Origin: Siphonodentalium dalli
Lineage: Eukaryota; Mollusca; Scaphopoda; Gadilida; Siphonodentaliidae
Reading direction: 5' to 3'
DNA length: 64,000 nt
Assembly (NCBI GenBank): GCA_032622095.1
Contig: CP136066.1
Coordinates: 59,238,609 to 59,302,608, forward strand
Positions 1-8,796 of the stretch are shown here, piece by piece (the first letter of the stretch is position 1; each line of letters begins with the position of its first letter). The position numbers and the translations under genes were made by a program. The notes below the pieces were generated by a model. It was not told the origin of the DNA. It saw nothing but the letters and a program-made list of their open reading frames with translations, and ran no database searches.

Positions 1-1
1 A

Positions 2-601
2 CACAAAATTGCAAAAATAATAAATAACCCCGCAGTCTGGTGCAAATATCGTAAAATTCGCAACGATGTAATTAACGAAGTGAGAGCGGCTAAACGCATA
101 CATCTCACAAAGGTACAAGAACTCCTGCATGATCCCATGACAACGGACAGTAAGTGGTGGAAAACTTTTAATCGTCTCTCCACCAATAGATCTGACAATG
201 TGCCACCTTTAAATTGGCAAGGCAACATTTTATCGGCCGACGAGGACAAATCAGAGGTCCTCAATAATTATTTCTACAGCATCGCATCCATTGATAGGTC
301 ATATAACCCCCCAGATCTATTAGATGATGACCCCGATCTTTCTACATTGAATTGTATAGAAATAACCGAACTAGAAGTCTTCAACGCGCTAAAGGCAATA
401 CAGCCTGACAAAGCATCTGGTCCTGATTTTATAAGCCCGCGATTATTGAAAAACTGTACAAGCTTGAGCAAGTCTCTTTCGCAGATGTTCAACCGTTTTC
501 TCCGCGAATCATACATTCCTCCGGAATGGAAACGAGCGAACGTGGTACCAATACACAAGAAAGGCGATCGTAGCAATCCAGAAAATTATCGTTCGATTTA
601 A
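2..601 (+). pseudogene. LINE ORF2 fragment: linker and first RT blocks
   Basis: The frame is open from base 2 to a TAA at 599-601. The first 26 codons upstream of the first ATG (80) are already coding-like, with K/R/N-rich linker sequence such as 'YRKIRNDVINEV', so the ATG is not a true start. Residues near the end carry RT block 1 ('DKASGPDFISPRLLK') and block 2 ('WKRANVVPIHKKGDRSNPENYR'-type sequence). The stop falls where the family reads 'YRPISLL' and is a simple substitution; a frameshift follows before 706. Established knowledge: these blocks form the fingers of LINE reverse transcriptases. Confidence 0.88.
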
Positions 602-1822
602 CTTCTGAGTTGTATAATCAAATTATTTGAGAAAAATGCATCGCCAAGCATTTCATGACTTAGCTCCAGTCAAACCATATTTGAACCGAACATTAGTCTG
701 GCTTCATGCCCACTGACTCAACCTCTTACCAGTTGTGTGAAATATATAACAATATCAGTAGTTCACTTAACGAGGGGCAAGACATTCGATTACTATTTTT
801 CGACATTAGTAAAGCATTTGACAAAGTATGGCACGGCGGTCTACTATTTAAACTTCATGGTATAGGAACTCGTGATAACCTATTACAATGGTTCAGATCA
901 TATATGTCTAACCGACAGCAGCGTGTTGTCCTACGTTATGGTCAATCCAAATGGGGGGAGACCACCGCATGAGTGCCCCAGTGATAGGTATTGGGCCCTA
1001 TTCTCTTTCTCGTATTTATAAATGACATTCTAGTAAATATTACATGTAACGTTCGCCTCTTTGCCGACGACAGATCCATCGCATTTACTACCAATGACCC
1101 TCATACTGGAGCGATAGTGCTACAACAGGATATTGACAAACTCCAAGCTTGGTCTTCTAAATGGCATGTTAAATTCAATGAACTCAAGACAGAATCACTA
1201 ACATGCTCCAGAAAACGTATCCCATTAAACCACCCAACCCTGAACATGAACCAACAGCCCATCAAAGAAGTAAAAGTACATAAACATCTTGGCATTATAT
1301 TGAGTAACGATGGAAGCTGGGGGCATCATATTGAAGAAATGACTAAGACCGCATGGAAACGCATCTCTCTACTGAGGAAATACCGATTCTATCGTGACCG
1401 AACAGCACTCGAAAAATGCTACTTCACGCTAGTTCGATCAATCCTCGAATACTCCTGTATTGTATGGGATGGCTGCTCACAACAAGACTCTGATAAAATC
1501 GAAAACGTACAATACGAAGCAGCTCGAATTGTGACGGGTGCCACCAGATCTGTCGGTAATTCTACACTTCTGTTAGAAACTGGTTGGGAAACCTTGAAAT
1601 CACGTCGTGAAAAACACAAATTTTGTTTTTTTTATAAAATGGTATATGGCCAGTCTCCGATTTATCTTAGAACACTAGTACCCCCGACTCACGGACAAAT
1701 ATCTAGGCGTGAAACTAGACAAAGCAATCACTTCATAATCCCTGGTTTTGACTATGAATATCACAGAAGATTATTTCTCCCATCAGCGACGTCACTATGG
1801 AATAATCTCGACAAAAATATTA
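602..1822 (+). pseudogene. LINE ORF2 fragment: RT palm/thumb and post-RT region
   Basis: From about 700 the coding frame is +1 (706-1822). It has three in-frame stops, at 970, 982 and 985, in the stretch where the family reads 'VPQGSVLGP'. Palm block A is 'FFDISKAFDKVW', followed by 'GPILFLVFINDI' and the catalytic 'LFADD' at 1057-1071. The metal-binding aspartates are therefore still present although the gene is broken. Later come 'HLGIILSNDGSW' (thumb) and a tail with 'QYEAARIVTGA' and 'ETGWETLKSRR'. The frame then runs into the nested insertion at 1827 and ends there artificially at 1944. An AATAAA-like string at 1942-1948 lies inside the insertion and is not the LINE's own signal. Confidence 0.88.
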
Positions 1823-1838
1823 TTAACTCGTTTAGGAC

Positions 1839-1905
1839 GGGAAACGGATATATCCGTATCCCAAAACATTACCTACAGGACGGGAAACGGATATATCCGT
1901 TTCCC
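1839..1905. repeat. Tandem pair of 24-bp palindromes near the left end of the insertion
   Basis: The palindromes lie at 1839-1862 and 1882-1905, 43 bp apart. The second is a perfect inverted repeat with half-site GGGAAACGGATA. The first has one mismatch in its right half. They sit 12 bp inside the left terminal repeat, so they may be subterminal transposase-binding sites; that role is inferred. Confidence 0.8.
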
Positions 1906-2164
1906 ACTTCAGGCACTTGTTATCAGCGAATGAATCTTTTATAATAAAATGTTTTGCGCGCAGTACCATGTATTCAATATAGGCCGATCACCCAGTGATG
2001 GGGTCCAGGAAGATGTAACCTATTTTTGGCGTCACGTGGGGGTCGCGTGCCGTAATTCGTGACGTCGTTGTTCCAAACTGGCGGCGCCCAGTAGCCTAAG
2101 ACGTAGACGCGTAGACAAGTGAATCTTGACCCCTTCAGTGGAAGGAACAAAAAGCGAGAGAAAT

Positions 2165-2835
2165 TTAAGTATATTCCTGGATCTTATTTTTTGGAAATTA
2201 ATTACATTTTATTCAAAATATCGCATGCAGACATCTCGTATAGCGAAATTACATACCCCAAACGCATGTCAACCGGTCGCAATTTGGTGGTATCTACCAG
2301 AAATTTTTGGAAGATTTATAGACCACGGATGATCACCCATATATTATGAGTTGTCACGTGGATAATTATGTCATGACAAAAGGTCTGACCCAGCATTAAA
2401 TTAGCGCATACATTGCTATACAATTATATAAAAGTAAGCATTTTAACGTTAGAAAAGGGGGGTTGGCGGCCATTTTGAATGGCGCCCTCTGTCGGTGATG
2501 GGTGACTTTCGAGCAAGGCAAGTTCCAGATGTTGGCAAAATATTCCTGGATCAATTAACTTTGGAAATAATTTATATTTGATTCAAAATGTCGCAAACAT
2601 ATCATCATATAGCGAAATTACAGTCCCCAAACGCATAAATTTCCGAAAATAGGTTGCTATGGCAACCGATCGCAATTGATGGTATCTACCTAAAATTTCT
2701 AGAAGATTTATAGACTACGGATGATCACCCATATAGTATATGTTGTCACGCGGAGAATTCTGCCATGAAAAATGGCCTGACCCAACATTGAATAGACGCA
2801 TAAATTGCTATAAAATTATATAAAAGTAAGCATTT
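2165..2835. repeat. Diverged direct duplication inside the TTAA element
   Basis: Units at about 2165-2444 and 2535-2835 (offset about 369-390 bp) share long stretches, including 'ATTCCTGGATC', 'AGCGAAATTACA', 'GATTTATAGACYACGG', 'ATGATCACCCATATA' and 'ATTATATAAAAGTAAGCATT'. The copies differ by many substitutions and small indels, so the duplication is old. They are separated by about 90 bp of unrelated sequence. No coding capacity is supported. Confidence 0.8.
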
Positions 2836-2897
2836 CTGCAAACAATCTCGTCAGTGAGTAATGTTTTCTCAAAAGAATCACGTCCCAAACGAGTTAA

Positions 2898-3287
2898 CAT
2901 GGATTCCCTTTCAGCATTCAAGAGGTCTCTCGACTTGAAAATGAAGAAGGCCCACATGTGGTTTTACTATGCGTATACCCGCGAAGCCCAAATACTGCAC
3001 GCCCGACTAAGATTACATTGTAGTCACCTAAATTACCATACTTATTCCAACTTTGTCTCCGATCATCCCAGGTGTGTCTGTGGTGAATTGAGGACACAGA
3101 ACACTATTTACTTGAATGTGTTAGATACCGCTCCCAACCACGCTCACTCTTATCATCAATTTCTAATCTGTGTACTGTTACATCAGAGACACTCTTGTGT
3201 GGATCCACTAAAATCTCATTGGAAGACAACTTAACAATTTTCAAAGAAGTCAAAATTTTTATCATTCGTACCAAACGTTTTAAATGA
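2898..3287 (+). pseudogene. LINE ORF2 C-terminus with CxC...H...C knuckle
   Basis: This is the C-terminal segment of the interrupted LINE. It opens with 'SLSAFKRSLDLKMKK', continues with 'ILHARLRLHCSHLNYHTYS', and reaches a knuckle beginning 'CVCGE'. About one base is missing near 3091-3095, shifting the frame. The downstream frame then carries the expected 'HYLLEC' half of the knuckle and runs to a TGA at 3285. An ATG at 2854 that appears to open this frame lies inside the nested insertion and is not a start. The knuckle is shared by many LINE C-termini and is thought to bind nucleic acid. Confidence 0.85.
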
Positions 3288-3700
3288 TGGCACCAAATAA
3301 TTCTCCGCTGATCCACACACTCATTGATATTAAACGCATTAATGTTAGTCAGCTATAATATACGATAATGGATTACAAATTGGACACTGTTGCAAAACCA
3401 CAGCAACCTATTATCACGGTATTTTATACAGTTTAGAAGAATAGACAATACAAGTGCGCCCCCTGATTATGTGACGTTGGATCAGAAGCAATGTTAGATT
3501 CCCAACCAGTGCATAATCTGACACAACAAAGTATCCACACTCGTCAAAATACTATACTGCCAACAAGATATATCATCATTCCACTTATCACTTCCCTTAT
3601 CATATCCGACATCCACCTTAATCCCCTAAACTATTCTCACATAAACAAAATATTTCCAAAACCCTTCCCACATACTCCCACATAACCCAAATCATTCCAT
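3288..3700 (+). other. Probable LINE 3' UTR and A/C-rich tail
   Basis: No gene is visible. From about 3500 to 3700 the plus strand is strongly depleted in G and rich in A, C and T, which creates a spurious 64-codon open frame at 3491. The position just after the LINE stop suggests it is the element's 3' untranslated region. No terminal repeat or clear poly(A) tail marks its end. Confidence 0.45.
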
Positions 3701-4620
3701 ATGAAACTACCTTATCTTGAAACACCTATCGAACCGGCCCATCATGTGAGTAACTAGTATATGCGATAAAAACGTCAACAATTTAAAACCTGAAGCCCCC
3801 ATTTACTTGAAACAATTTGAAATGTTTTAAAATCACTCTCACACGATGGATCTTGTCACAAGCCAATCGGAAACGACTCCCAAAAGCTTAAAGCTTGTTG
3901 TCGAATCCCTTTCATATCATCACTATTAATATTTGTCTTGTTTTTTGTAATATATAATGAGTAATATGGAATAAATACTGTTTCACCAAATGAGTGGTAT
4001 TGATTGACAAATATTAATAAACTTTCTTGAGAAATCAAAAGTGACTTGCCAAAATTTTGGCCAAATGAAAATATGTTTTGCCAAATGTGAATTATTTTTG
4101 CCATTGGCATATTTGGCAAGTGGCAGCGCGAACCCTGATTACTATTGAATTACACGATGTAGTCCATGGAAAAGCATGGTACGCAATTGAATACTTCTGC
4201 TCTACATATATACATGTATCAATCGTATTACTTCTCAAGTTTTCCGGTGACTCACTATCTTTGCAATATAAGTACAAAAACATTTCAAACTAGAATGTAC
4301 TCACTGGAACTGCCTATATTTGCGCCCATCACACATTTGGCATGTTTTGTCATATCTTGCCAACAGCAGTTTGAACCACGGGTGCTGGGCCCTCTTTAGA
4401 GAGATCGATAGAAAATCTAGATATCATATTTCAGTTCATCCATCGCTGAAATATTTGTGTGTACGGACAGAATATCTATGTTATCTCCAGTTGATATATT
4501 ACACTAATGATGGTCTTAGTAATGGCGTACGAGTTGTTTGACATATTTATAGAACAATATAGACATCGCTCATATGAAGGGTGTGAATACGATTGGTTGC
4601 CGATGATGCTATATATTATA
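3701..4620. other. Non-coding stretch
   Basis: I see no supportable gene. Short open frames on both strands overlap and lack recognisable motifs. A small cluster of TGCCAAATG/TTTGGCAA words lies at about 4045-4125. Nothing further is recognised. Confidence 0.5.
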
Positions 4621-5345
4621 CTAGAAGGTGACCCGACTTCGTCCGGGCTTTGACCTTGAATTGTCCATTTTGAAGGTCATGGTCAAGTAGGGTCACGATT
4701 TGACCAGTCCAAAACACTGCCCGGACAAAAGTACCCGACAAACGTGCCCGTCGAAATCCATCCGGTGTTACCAGAATTACCTTGAATTGATGATTTTGAA
4801 GGTCAAGGTCTGGTCGGGGTCACGATTTGACCCGTCCAAAACACTCAGTGGACAAAAGTATCCCTATGTATAAAATTTCGTCGAAATCCCATCAAAATTG
4901 GCGATTTGACCTTGAATCGACCCGATTTCAAGGTCAATGTCACGTCGCACGGGCAAATGAATATGCTTATGAGACTCCCCATACGAAAGTACCCCCACAT
5001 ACCAAGTTTCATCGAAATCCCGTGATATTCGGGCGTTTGACCTTGAAATGACCCGATTTCAATGTCAAGGTCACGTCGCACGGGCAAATTAATAGGCCTA
5101 TGCCACTCCCCGACCGAAGGTACCCCCACATACCAAGTTTCATCGAAATCCCGTGATATTCGGGCGTTTGACCTTGAAATTACCCGATTTCAAGGTCAAA
5201 GTCATGTCGCACGCGCAAATTAATAAGCCTATGTCACTCCCCGGCCGAAAATACCCCCACATACCAAGTTTCATCGAAATCGGCATTGCCGTTTTCGAGT
5301 CCATCGATTACAGACAGACAGACAGACACACACACACACCGATCT
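4621..5345 (-). mobile_element. Helitron-related tandem-repeat element (HINE/pearl-like), copy 1
   Basis: Read on the minus strand, the 3' end is a hairpin (GCCCGGAC, loop, GTCGGG) followed a few bases later by CTAG, with the next host base a T. This is the Helitron-type terminus: stem-loop, then CTRR, then T. The opposite end (5' in this reading) is an ACAG/CA microsatellite at 5313-5340. Between them are tandem units of about 121-131 bp carrying 'GTCGCACGGGCAAAT' and 'CACATACCAAGTTTCATCGAAATC', at 4941, 5072 and 5193. The layout of microsatellite, minisatellite core and hairpin end is that described for pearl, DTE and Cg_HINE elements of bivalves. No Rep/helicase is present. Confidence 0.7.
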
Positions 5346-5926
5346 TCCAAAATATATAATAGAATACCAATTTGGTTACATTACTAATTTGACTAGAATG
5401 CTTTGTATATGCCATTGCTCTTCAGCGGCAAAACACGTCAAAGTCAATTTCAAATTCCGACACAATTAAATAAAAGACACGCGATCATTGGTTAGTCTTT
5501 GATTAACAATGTGTCAATGTGAACATGCTCTTAGCGACTGATCTACGGTCTTCGGGAACATATCATCAACATGTCTATTGCGTTGAGAATGAGAAAGCTT
5601 GTTTTCCCAGTTAATTAATATGGCGTTTTAATAATCCATGTTTCAACATATTTTTCAGTACAATTTTGTCTCAATAGAACCATGCGCTCGACTGTTTGGC
5701 CGGACATAGTTTATATGCACCTGCCTCTTTCGGAAATGTTTTGAACGTCGAAGAACGTTTTTTTTTTCGCACAGAAAATGACGTGCGAACAAATTTCTGG
5801 AAAAAAAAAACGATTCCGCACGCATCTTTTAGACTCGATCTCAACTAATTTTCCGAGTTTCAAGTTACATAAAGTAGGCTTCTAATGGGCATTATACTAT
5901 TGCCCACATTTATTTTCCATGCAGGG

Positions 5927-5930
<4 letters not shown>
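5346..5930. other. Non-coding stretch
   Basis: No gene is recognised. Poly-T and poly-A runs at about 5759-5768 and 5801-5810, each joined to CGCAC-type words, form a weak imperfect inverted repeat. No other structure is seen. Confidence 0.5.
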
Positions 5931-5970
<40 letters not shown>

Positions 5971-6045
5971 ATATATATTTTGAAGACCTCTATCTGTATG
6001 TATGTTTGTTTGTTTGTTTGTTTGTCTGTCTGTCTGTCATTTATA
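5931..6045. repeat. Compound microsatellite (TA)n, (GTTT)n, (GTCT)n
   Basis: A TA run of about 35 bp at 5931-5967 is followed at 6000-6038 by TTTG/TTTGTCTG tetranucleotides that change into GTCTGTCTGTC. The GTCT part forms the 5' end of the next Helitron-related element, mirroring the ACAG tract of copy 1. Confidence 0.9.
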
Positions 6046-6519
6046 CAAATCTACGATTCTCGACCGATCGGGACGAAACTTGGTACGTGTGTGTAGTTTG
6101 ACCAGGCGGTGAACGTTGTCGTATTGGCGAGCCCGTGCGGCGCCCGCTTCGCGCATGCGCAGACGAGATCTCGGAAACGGGTGGAGCTATCGACTTGAAA
6201 TTTGCTATGTGAATGTATCTTGCCCCGGATACGAATTTTATCGGGTCGCCGAGCCCGTGCGACACCAGCTTCGCGCATGCGCAGACGAGATCTCGGAAAC
6301 TGGTGGAGCTATCGACTTGAAATTTGCTATGTGAATGTATCTTGCCCCGGATACGAATTTTATCGGGTCGCCGAGCCCGTGCGACGCCAGCTTCGCGCAT
6401 GCGCAGACCAGATCTCGGAAACGGGTAGAGCTATCGACTTGAAATTTCGGGCTGGGTAGAGCTATCGACTTGAAATTTGGTTTTTGAATAGCCCGGACAA
6501 CGTCGGGCTCATCGGCTAG
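6004..6519 (+). mobile_element. Helitron-related tandem-repeat element, copy 2
   Basis: After a GTTT/GTCT microsatellite comes 'CGATTCTCGACCGATCGGGA', then three 122-bp units starting GAGCCCGTGCG at 6129, 6251 and 6373. The units contain 'TTCGCGCATGCGCAGAC' and 'GAGCTATCGACTTGAAATTT'. The right end has the hairpin GCCCGGAC...GTCGGGC, then TCATCGG, then CTAG at 6516-6519, followed by a T. The core unit is unrelated to that of copy 1, but the ends are of the same type. Non-autonomous. Confidence 0.72.
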
Positions 6520-6535
6520 TATATATATATATAGA

Positions 6536-7225
6536 GAGAGAGAGAGATAGTAAATTGCAATAGGTACCCGCGCCCCACGCACCCGCCATGCATAGGGTAT
6601 GTTCTGTCAGCTTAGGCACACAAACTACTTGATACATTGATGGAAATATTGCAGATTTGAATGCATATAGTACCCGTCTATCAGAATCGGTACGACTGAT
6701 TTTTATATTTTAGTCATTTAAGGTCGAATTAACCATTTCCGCCGGACCCATATACTCCAATATTAGCGATGTATATGGTATGTTCTGTCAGCTTATAGGC
6801 GCACAAACTACTTTATAAATTGATAGGAATATTGCAGATTTGAATTCATATAGTACCCGTCTATCAGAATCGGTGCGACTAACTTTTTTATTTTTGGTCG
6901 AATTAACCCGGGTACTATATGAATTAAAGTATCTAGTATTCCCATCAATTTATCAAGTATATATATAGTTTGTGCGCCTCAGCTGACAGAACATACCCTA
7001 TACATCGCTAATATTGGAGTATATGGGTCCGGCGGAAAGGGTTAATTCGACCTTAAATGACAAAAACATAAAAATTAGTCGCACCGATTCTGATAGACGG
7101 GTACTATATGAATTCAAATCTGCAATATTCCCATCAATTTATCAAGTAGTTTGTGCGCCTAAGCTGACAGAACATACCCTATACATGGCTATTGGCGCAC
7201 TTGGCGCGGGTACCTATCGATCTCT
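6536..7225. repeat. Palindromic fold-back structure built from four copies of a 181-bp unit
   Basis: The left half (to about 6908) holds two direct copies of a unit containing GTTCTGTCAGCTTA (6601 and 6782, period 181). The right half holds two inverted copies, with CTGACAGAACATACCC at 6983 and 7164, again 181 apart. The outermost parts also pair: 'AATAGGTACCCGCGCC' at 6559 against GGCGCGGGTACCTAT at 7204. The GA repeat at the left and the CT repeat at the right are complementary, so even the flanking microsatellites belong to the palindrome. The centre is at about 6905-6912. No ORF is supported. Confidence 0.85.
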
Positions 7226-7226
7226 C

Positions 7227-7313
<87 letters not shown>

Positions 7314-7326
7314 GTCTGTGTGTGTG
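7220..7326. repeat. (CT)n microsatellite grading into (TG)n
   Basis: About 85 bp of CT dinucleotides is followed by CTGTCTGTGTGTGTG. It creates Leu/Ser-only open frames that are not genes. It is the expanded right-hand counterpart of the GA tract at 6532-6547. Confidence 0.95.
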
Positions 7327-8700
7327 AACACATATCATGTGGTGTGTAAATATTTCAAAATAAACTTAGTTGGCACGTCCGATTTTAAAAATGTTTTCAC
7401 ATCCTTTCTCGTCAAGTGTACAGTATACGCACAAACACAAAATATCACATATAATAAACTACATAGGCGTTACCTATATACACGTTTTTAACAATCACTA
7501 TACATTAAAATATAATGTGACCTTAATAATATGATCTTGATGGCGTTTTTACATTTCTGATGATTTTCTTGTTTGGTTTTGCGCTCTCCCCACCACGAAG
7601 ACATAAACTTGTCTTTGCAGGTGGATACCGCTTATATTTTAAAGCAGAAGGTAAATACGTGCCTCGTTTACTCCAGGAAGACAACAAACACTTAGATGCC
7701 AGTTTGATGCAACGGTGTCGTCCGTTCTTATTATTATGTCGTAAGACAGCTGATACCAAGGTCACCACGATACTCCCCGGGTCAATTGACCCCTGTATAC
7801 GAAGTTTCTGATTCGAGGGTCCATCCGTTTTGTCGCCCATAACCCGGCAGACAAAAAAAAACATTCCGTTTTATCACTAAATATAGTATGTTGTTCATTT
7901 TGTTGTTGTGGCCCAGATGAGATATGCCATCTTTAAGGTACTATATATATCGTTTCTTACCAGCCAAATGACAGCAATAGAATTTATACAGTCTGTCTTC
8001 CTTGCGGTTGTCATGTTGACTTTGCATACCAGCTATATAACCAGAATGAGGGCAGTCGAAGTTGAAAGCAGCATCCCAGTTGTTGGCCCAACCTGCAATT
8101 CAAACAAATTATATATATATTAATTCAATATAAATATCAAAATCAATATCAATTAATTTGGGAACAAGTGTATGGAATTGATACACAATACCCCACCTTA
8201 CTGGTAACAGCCCTGATCGCACGGAATTTACCTTCGTTATTTCTCAGATACTCCGTGTACTTTGAACCTTAGAAATGTCCGTGTACTTTTAAACTTAGAT
8301 AGTTGGTCAGTTTGATTTCTTATTATACATTGTAGCCGCTCGTTGCAAATTCGATATTTCTTTCCGGACACTCATGAGATATTTCGGTATTAAAAAAAAA
8401 ATAGGTATTCTCTATTTATTAATCACTTCAGAAGATCATTTATTCCGCACACCGTGAAAGGAACAACAAAACAAACAAATTTGATAATTTGGTGAACTCA
8501 GCTAACTTAATATAACGCAAACAATACCGTACGCATAATACCATGAAACACAAGACAGTGTTGAACGACGTGTGCAAAGTCGCCACGTGCTAAAGATATC
8601 CCGGACTATATACATGCATGTAGTGCCCATGTGTAGTGTAGACCATCTCACACATATACAGCTCTGAGCTAATCAGAAGGCGGGAAAGTCACGTCACGTG
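7327..8700. other. Non-coding stretch
   Basis: No gene is supported. Open frames on both strands at 7523-7864 overlap each other and show no recognisable domain. A canonical E-box sits near 8693-8700 within CACGTCACGTGAC, just upstream of the weak candidate exon that follows. Confidence 0.45.
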
Positions 8701-8739
8701 ACATACCATATACCAGTAAGGTGTGGTCGGCAGCCAGCA

Positions 8740-8790
8740 ATGTTTGGCATCAACTCGAGCGACGTAAACAGTTCGGTAAATGGACGGTTG
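8740..8790 (+). CDS. Weak candidate first coding exon (17 codons)
   Basis: An ATG at 8740, in a moderate context, opens 17 codons (reading MFGINSSDVNSSVNGRL) that end exactly, in phase 0, at a strong splice donor GTAAGT at 8791. Two N-x-S motifs (NSS, twice) make it resemble the extracellular N-terminus of a membrane receptor. This is suggestive only, because I could not identify any following exon. The alternative is chance: a 17-codon frame next to a GTAAGT is not rare in this much DNA. Confidence 0.15.
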
Positions 8791-8796
8791 GTAAGT

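Larger units (their letters stand above)
1827..2893. mobile_element. TTAA-flanked non-autonomous transposon (piggyBac-type MITE) inside the LINE
   Basis: A 1,067-bp insertion is flanked by TTAA at 1823-1826 and 2894-2897. The ends are inverted repeats: the left end reads CTCGTTTAGGACGGGA, and the right end read in reverse is CTCGTTTGGGACGTGA, matching at 14 of 16 positions. Removing the insertion and one TTAA rejoins the LINE frame exactly across the site. No transposase ORF is visible. The interior has two short palindromes near the left end and a diverged direct duplication. TTAA targeting with exact duplication is the hallmark of piggyBac-type transposases, so the class is an inference from the target site alone. 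Confidence 0.82.
1..3287 (+). mobile_element. LINE (non-LTR retrotransposon), degenerate, split by a nested insertion
   Basis: This is the ORF2-type region of a non-LTR retrotransposon. It runs in from the window edge, already open from base 2, and ends at a TGA at 3285-3287. In order it shows the linker before the RT, the RT core with FADD at 1060-1071, a post-RT region of the 'TGWETLKSRR' type and a C-terminal cysteine/histidine knuckle. The reading frame is interrupted at 1826/2894 by a TTAA-flanked insertion. Without that insertion the frame runs on directly from the 'WNNLDKNI' region into 'SLSAFKRSL'. Frame changes and stop codons show the copy is dead. The clade is probably CR1/Jockey-like, but that would need a phylogeny. 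The endonuclease, if present, lies outside the window. Confidence 0.9.

Noticed and set aside
7014-7491. Leu/Ser-repeat frames
   Set aside because: They are produced by the (CT)n microsatellite.
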